A DNA stretch of 64,000 nt, taken from NCBI RefSeq assembly GCF_013386115.1, contig NZ_JACAOR010000019.1, positions 124,001 to 188,000 of the forward strand, read 5' to 3'. The translations under genes and the position numbers were made by a program. Shown here piece after piece: positions 60,258 through 64,000 of this stretch (the stretch's first letter is position 1; every line of letters begins with the position of its first letter). The notes beneath the pieces were generated by a model. The model was not told where the DNA came from, did no database searches, and worked only from the letters and a program-made list of their open reading frames with translations. Origin of the DNA: Pseudomonas gingeri. GTDB taxonomy: Bacteria; Pseudomonadota; Gammaproteobacteria; Pseudomonadales; Pseudomonadaceae.

Positions 60258-61175
60258 CTACGCAAACCTGCGCATGAACTCGACCTGCTGCCGATGGGCG
60301 CTGTCCTGCACCGTCGGCACCAGTCTTACCTGTGTCCCCGGCAGGCATTGCGCCAACCGCGCCAGCGACAGCGGCGTCAACGCGCCCAGGCGTGGATAAC
60401 CGCCGATGGTCTGCCGATCATTGAGCAGGACGATTGGCTGTCCGTCCGGCGGCACCTGGATCGCCCCCAGGGGTATGCCCTCGGAAATCATCGGCTCGCC
60501 CTGGTACTTCAACTCCGGCCCCAGCAGCCGAATGCCCATGCGATCGGCACGGCTGTCGAGGGTCCAGGCGCTGTTGAACGCATCGAACAGGCTTTGTCCG
60601 CTGAACTCGCCAATCTGCGCGCCCAGTACCACCTGCAACGGCGCCCTGGCGTGGAAGTCGGGAATCTGCGCCGTCGGCAGTACTCGCGGTGCCACCGCCG
60701 CGCCCCGATAACTCAGGCTGCCGCCCTTCTGCAAGGGCCGGCCCAGTCCGTCAAGGCCACCCAGTTCCTCGCGCACCACGCAGGCGCTGCTGCCCAGCAC
60801 CCTGGGCGCATCGAAACCGCCCGGGGCCGCCAGATAGGCACGGGCACCGAGCAAGGGCTGGGTGAACTGCAACCGTTGTCCCTTGTTCAGGACAAAGCTG
60901 CGCCAGGGCGCCAGGGCCTGGCCATCCACTTGCGCGCCCAGGTCGGCGCCGGCCAGGGCCAGGCAGCAGGTTTCCAGGGCCAGCAGCGTGACGCCGCCGA
61001 GGGTGACTTCCACTACCGGCGCATCCACCGGGTTGCCCAGCAGGCGATTGGCCCAGGACATCGATACCCAGTCCAGCGCACCGCCCTGGGTGACCCCGAG
61101 ATGGCGCACGCCGAACCGTCCGCGGTCCTGCAGCAGGCACAGCGGCGTGCTGGCCTCGATCAACAGATGGCTCAT
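60258..61175 (-). CDS. pxpC: 5-oxoprolinase subunit C (KipA/biotin-dependent carboxyltransferase-like)
   Basis: A 305-residue protein of the KipA/AHS2 family. The start LCLLQDRGRFGVRHLGVTQG and PLGAIQVPPDGQPIVLLNDR and QTIGGYPRLG are its hallmarks. PxpA, PxpB and PxpC together hydrolyse 5-oxoproline (pyroglutamate) to glutamate with ATP. The start overlaps the end of pxpB by four bases. The cluster is followed by the nested palindromes. Confidence 0.93.
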   Translation of the reverse strand: MSHLLIEASTPLCLLQDRGRFGVRHLGVTQGGALDWVSMSWANRLLGNPVDAPVVEVTLGGVTLLALETCCLALAGADLGAQVDGQALAPWRSFVLNKGQRLQFTQPLLGARAYLAAPGGFDAPRVLGSSACVVREELGGLDGLGRPLQKGGSLSYRGAAVAPRVLPTAQIPDFHARAPLQVVLGAQIGEFSGQSLFDAFNSAWTLDSRADRMGIRLLGPELKYQGEPMISEGIPLGAIQVPPDGQPIVLLNDRQTIGGYPRLGALTPLSLARLAQCLPGTQVRLVPTVQDSAHRQQVEFMRRFA

Positions 61176-61876
61176 GCCAGGGCCTCCAGCGGCGTGTCGT
61201 CGCCACCCAACTTGATGAACTCGGCGTGGTCGACCGCGGCAAACCGCACGGTATCGCCCGGCTGCATCAGGCTGTAGCCGTCGCGCTCGCGGTCGAAAAG
61301 TTTGCTCGGGGTGCGCCCGATCAGGTTCCAGCCGCCCGGTGACACCACCGGGTAGGCGGCGGTCTGCCGCTCGGCGATACCGACGCTGCCCGCCGCGACT
61401 TTCTTGCGCGGCGTATTCAGGCGCGGGGCCGCCAGGGGCTCCTCCACCAACCCCATGAAGGCGAAACCCGGGGCAAAGCCCAGGGCGAACACCTGGTACT
61501 CGCGCTCGCTGTGACGGCGGATCACGTCACTGATCGACCAACCGCTGCGTTCGGCCAGCAGGCTCAACTCCGGGCCGACACTCGGGTCGTACCAGACCGG
61601 CAGCACATGGCACTGGCCGGCGGCACGGGCATTCGGCGCCAGCCCGTCCAGGGCCTCGGCGATCAGTTCCCGGGCCTGGCCCGGATTCAGGGTCATCAGG
61701 TCGTAGTGCACCATCAAGGTCGTGTAGGACGGCACCAGGTCGATCAGGTGCCCGGCAAACGCGTGACGCAGACGCTCGCTGGCGGCAAGCATCCACGGCA
61801 TGTTTTCTTCGGCGATCGCATCGAACAGGCGCACCATCAGGCAGTCGATCGCCACCACTTCAATCCGTGGCTTCAT
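61172..61876 (-). CDS. pxpB: 5-oxoprolinase subunit B (KipI/AHS1 family)
   Basis: A 234-residue protein of the KipI/AHS1 family: PSYTTLMVHYDLMTLNPGQA (about 49-68), HVLPVWYDPSVGPELSLLAE, FALGFAPGFAFMGLVEEPLA, and GSVGIAERQTAAYPVVSPGG plus WNLIGRTP. It forms the ATP-dependent 5-oxoprolinase with PxpA and PxpC. Four-base overlaps with both neighbours show translational coupling within pxpABC. Confidence 0.93.
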   Translation of the reverse strand: MKPRIEVVAIDCLMVRLFDAIAEENMPWMLAASERLRHAFAGHLIDLVPSYTTLMVHYDLMTLNPGQARELIAEALDGLAPNARAAGQCHVLPVWYDPSVGPELSLLAERSGWSISDVIRRHSEREYQVFALGFAPGFAFMGLVEEPLAAPRLNTPRKKVAAGSVGIAERQTAAYPVVSPGGWNLIGRTPSKLFDRERDGYSLMQPGDTVRFAAVDHAEFIKLGGDDTPLEALA

Positions 61877-62625
61877 GGAGTCGACTGCCGGTCCAGGGCC
61901 TCGCGAATGCGCTGCACGGCCTCCACCGAACTGGCGTTGTCGCCATGCACGCAGAGGGTGTTGGCCTGCAGGCGCAGGGCGCTGCCATCGCTGGCGACCA
62001 GGTCGTCGCCACGGGCGATGGTCAGGGCCTGCTCGACGATACGCTCCGGTTCGTGATGCACCGCCCCCGGCAGTTGCCGGGAAACCAGGCGCCCGGCGCT
62101 ATCATAGGCGCGGTCGGCGAAAGCTTCGAACCACAGGGTCACGCCGTACTCGTCGCCCAGCGCCTGGGCCACGCTGTTGTCGCGCATCGCCAGCAGCATC
62201 AGCGGCAATTCGCGGTCATAGGCGGCAATCGCCTGGATCACCGAACGCAGCTGTTCGGGGTTGGCCATCATGTCGTTGTACATCGCCCCATGGGGTTTGA
62301 CATAGCTGACCCGCGCGCCCTGGGCCCGGCAGATACCGTCCAGCGCGCCGATCTGGTAATGCAGCAGGTCCTTGATTTCCTGGGGGGTGCAGGCCATGGA
62401 ACGACGACCGAAGCCTACCAGGTCCGGATACGCCGGATGGGCGCCGATCCGCACATCGTTGGCCAGGGCCAGGGTGACGGTCTTGCGCATGATGCTCGGA
62501 TCCCCCGCGTGATAACCGCAGGCGACGTTGGCGCAATCGATGAACGGCATGACTTGCGCATCCAGACCCATGGTCCAGTTGCCATAGCTTTCACCGATAT
62601 CGCAATTCAGTAACAGGCGGCTCAC
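61873..62625 (-). CDS. pxpA: 5-oxoprolinase subunit A (LamB/YcsF family)
   Basis: A 250-residue protein beginning SRLLLNCDIGESYGNW, the family hallmark (metal-binding Asp), followed by NVACGYHAGDP, IGAHPAYPDLVGFGRR and VKPHGAMYNDM. PxpA is the catalytic part for 5-oxoproline ring opening. The start is GTG 62625 with AGGAG seven bases upstream; the frame is open from 62685. It lies 63 bp after the MFS gene on the same strand, so the transporter and pxpABC likely form one operon. Confidence 0.94.
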   Translation of the reverse strand: MSRLLLNCDIGESYGNWTMGLDAQVMPFIDCANVACGYHAGDPSIMRKTVTLALANDVRIGAHPAYPDLVGFGRRSMACTPQEIKDLLHYQIGALDGICRAQGARVSYVKPHGAMYNDMMANPEQLRSVIQAIAAYDRELPLMLLAMRDNSVAQALGDEYGVTLWFEAFADRAYDSAGRLVSRQLPGAVHHEPERIVEQALTIARGDDLVASDGSALRLQANTLCVHGDNASSVEAVQRIREALDRQSTP

Positions 62626-62688
62626 GGTAGGTGCTCCTGTGGGCTTTTTATCGACTTGATTCAGGGCGCAGTACCCGCGCCCCACAGA

Positions 62689-63975
62689 TTACTGCGCTTC
62701 GAGTTGCTTGCCACGGGTTTCCGGCAGGCTCAGGGCCGCGAGAATCACCACGCCGTAGGACACGGCGGCAAAGGCGCCGATCCCCACGCTCAACGGCACC
62801 GTCTGGCTGAGCAGGCCGATCAGCAGGGGAAACAGCGCGGCCAGCGCGCGACCGATGTTGTAGCAGAAGCCCTGGCCCGAACCGCGGATACGGGTTGGAA
62901 ACAGTTCGGTGAGAAACGAGCCCATGCCGCTGAAGATCCCCGAGGCGAAGAAACCCAGCGGGAAGCCCAGCCACAACATCACTTCGTTGCTGACCTGCAA
63001 CTGGGTATAGAGCAGGACGATGGTGAAGGAGCCGACGGCAAACAGGATGAAGTTCTTCTTGCGCCCCAGCAGGTCGGTCAGATAGGCGCTGATCACGTAG
63101 CCGACATAGGAGCCGATGATCACCATCGCCAGATAGCCGCCCGTGCCCAGCACGCTCAAGCCGCGCTCGTTCTTCAGGAAGGTCGGCAGCCAGGAGGTGA
63201 TGGCGTAGTAACCGCCCAGGGCACCGGTGGTCAGCAAGGACGCACGGACAGTGATGCTGAGCATCCCCGGGGCGAAGATCTCGTAGAAGCGCGCCGGGTT
63301 GCTCGGTACCTCCCTGGCCTTGGCCTGGCGATAGATTTCCGGGTCCTTGACCAGCCGGCGGACGAAGATCACGAAGATCGCCGGCACGATGCCCAGCAGG
63401 AACAGCGCCCGCCAGGCGTCTTCCGGCGGCAGCCAGGAAAACAGCAGGGCATACAGGATCGCTGTCAGCCCCCAGCCCAGGGCCCAGCCGGATTGCACCA
63501 TGCCCACCGCCTTGCCGCGATCCTGGGCACGGATAACCTCGCCCATCAGCACCGCGCCAGCGGTCCACTCGCCGCCGAAGCCGAAACCCATGAGGGTCCG
63601 CGCCACCAGCAACTGGTTGTAGTTCTGCGCGAAACCGCAGAGAAAGGTGAAAAAGGCGAACCAGAGTACCGTCAACTGCAGGGTGCGCACCCGGCCGATG
63701 CGGTCGGAGAGGATCCCGGCGATCCAGCCTCCGAGGGCCGAGGCGATCAGGGTGCTGGTGGAGATCAGCCCGGCCTGGCCGGTGGTGATACCCCACAGGG
63801 CGATCAGCGTCGGGATGACAAAGCTGAGCATCTGGGTGTCCATGCCGTCGAGGCCATAGCCGATCTTGCAACTCCAGAACGTCCGACGTTCCTGCTGATT
63901 GATATGGCGATACCAGGCGAACGGACCGGGTGGTCCCTCGGGCTTGGCAACATCCAGCGAGTCGGGCGTACTCAT
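62689..63975 (-). CDS. MFS transporter, probable 5-oxoproline or organic acid importer
   Basis: A 428-residue, twelve-helix major facilitator protein with GWIAGILSDRIGRVRTLQL after helix 2 and ARTLMGFGFGGEWTAGAVLM in helix 4, typical of the metabolite:H+ symporter/sialate-aromatic acid branch. It heads the pxpABC cluster (63 bp to pxpA), so import of 5-oxoproline is a fair guess but unproven. ATG 63975 has GGAG nine bases upstream; an in-frame start at 63996 lacks support. Only 25 bases of upstream sequence remain in the window. Confidence 0.9.
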   Translation of the reverse strand: MSTPDSLDVAKPEGPPGPFAWYRHINQQERRTFWSCKIGYGLDGMDTQMLSFVIPTLIALWGITTGQAGLISTSTLIASALGGWIAGILSDRIGRVRTLQLTVLWFAFFTFLCGFAQNYNQLLVARTLMGFGFGGEWTAGAVLMGEVIRAQDRGKAVGMVQSGWALGWGLTAILYALLFSWLPPEDAWRALFLLGIVPAIFVIFVRRLVKDPEIYRQAKAREVPSNPARFYEIFAPGMLSITVRASLLTTGALGGYYAITSWLPTFLKNERGLSVLGTGGYLAMVIIGSYVGYVISAYLTDLLGRKKNFILFAVGSFTIVLLYTQLQVSNEVMLWLGFPLGFFASGIFSGMGSFLTELFPTRIRGSGQGFCYNIGRALAALFPLLIGLLSQTVPLSVGIGAFAAVSYGVVILAALSLPETRGKQLEAQ

Positions 63976-64000
63976 GGGGGAAATTCTCCACAGCAAACTT

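Noticed and set aside
61873..62625. LamB porin reading of the LamB/YcsF name
   Set aside because: The family name refers to Aspergillus lamB. The protein is cytoplasmic PxpA, with no signal peptide or barrel.

Overview
The window is a piece of a high-GC Pseudomonas chromosome, most likely from the P. fluorescens lineage. The basis is gene content, GC-rich codon use and gene order. Several blocks match P. aeruginosa PAO1 order as I remember it: plpD, FimV-like gene, MarR gene, recQ; gbuR, gbuA, NTF2-like gene and two transporters; azoR, periplasmic protein, LysR, hydrolase, ppiA, ABC exporter; ECF sigma factor and KASIII; cysK and MoxR/VWA. The interspersed REP palindromes also fit. I see no rRNA, tRNA, CRISPR array, prophage or complete insertion sequence.

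Region by region. 1-2.8 kb: a truncated LpxH-type phosphoesterase, an AraC regulator, an EamA transporter and a small Gly-rich protein. 2.8-10.5 kb: a SelW-like redox protein diverging from the PlpD patatin autotransporter, then a FimV/LysM membrane protein, a MarR regulator and RecQ. 10.8-13.3 kb: a YecA protein, a YbaN membrane protein, a DTW tRNA-modifying enzyme and GbuR. 13.5-18 kb: guanidinobutyrate catabolism (gbuA) with an NTF2-like protein and NCS1 and SSS transporters. 18-24.9 kb: an orphan acyl-carrier-like protein, a 41-residue PA1414-type protein behind an Anr-like site, a LysR/MFS pair, an EamA exporter, DUF2177, CvfB and a lipoprotein. 24.9-29.2 kb: a tightly coupled three-gene operon of TelA-like, DUF6384-like and Ser-tailed coiled-coil proteins. 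29.4-32.3 kb: a DEAD-box helicase and a YbdG-type mechanosensitive channel. 32.5-33.2 kb: a less GC-rich two-gene insert of unknown function.

33.3-42 kb: an EamA transporter, azoreductase, LysR, hydrolase, cyclophilin, ABC exporter, aquaporin Z and a GNAT/FemAB-like protein. 42.2-52 kb: an OprD-family porin, an ECF sigma/zinc anti-sigma pair, a KASIII enzyme, HrpA and AceK. 52-64 kb: two EamA transporters, LpxO, CysK, a DUF748 protein, a MoxR/VWA pair and the pxpABC 5-oxoprolinase operon with an MFS transporter.

Most of the window is conserved core genome for metabolism, envelope and RNA handling. The parts that stand out are the TelA-like operon (25.5-29.2 kb), the unknown bicistron (32.5-33.2 kb), the ACP-like/PA1414-like locus (18.2-18.8 kb) and two related MITE-like inverted repeats (51.9 and 58.7 kb). 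Where the first in-frame start was not the best one, the start codon was chosen by ribosome binding site, signal peptide or usual family length.
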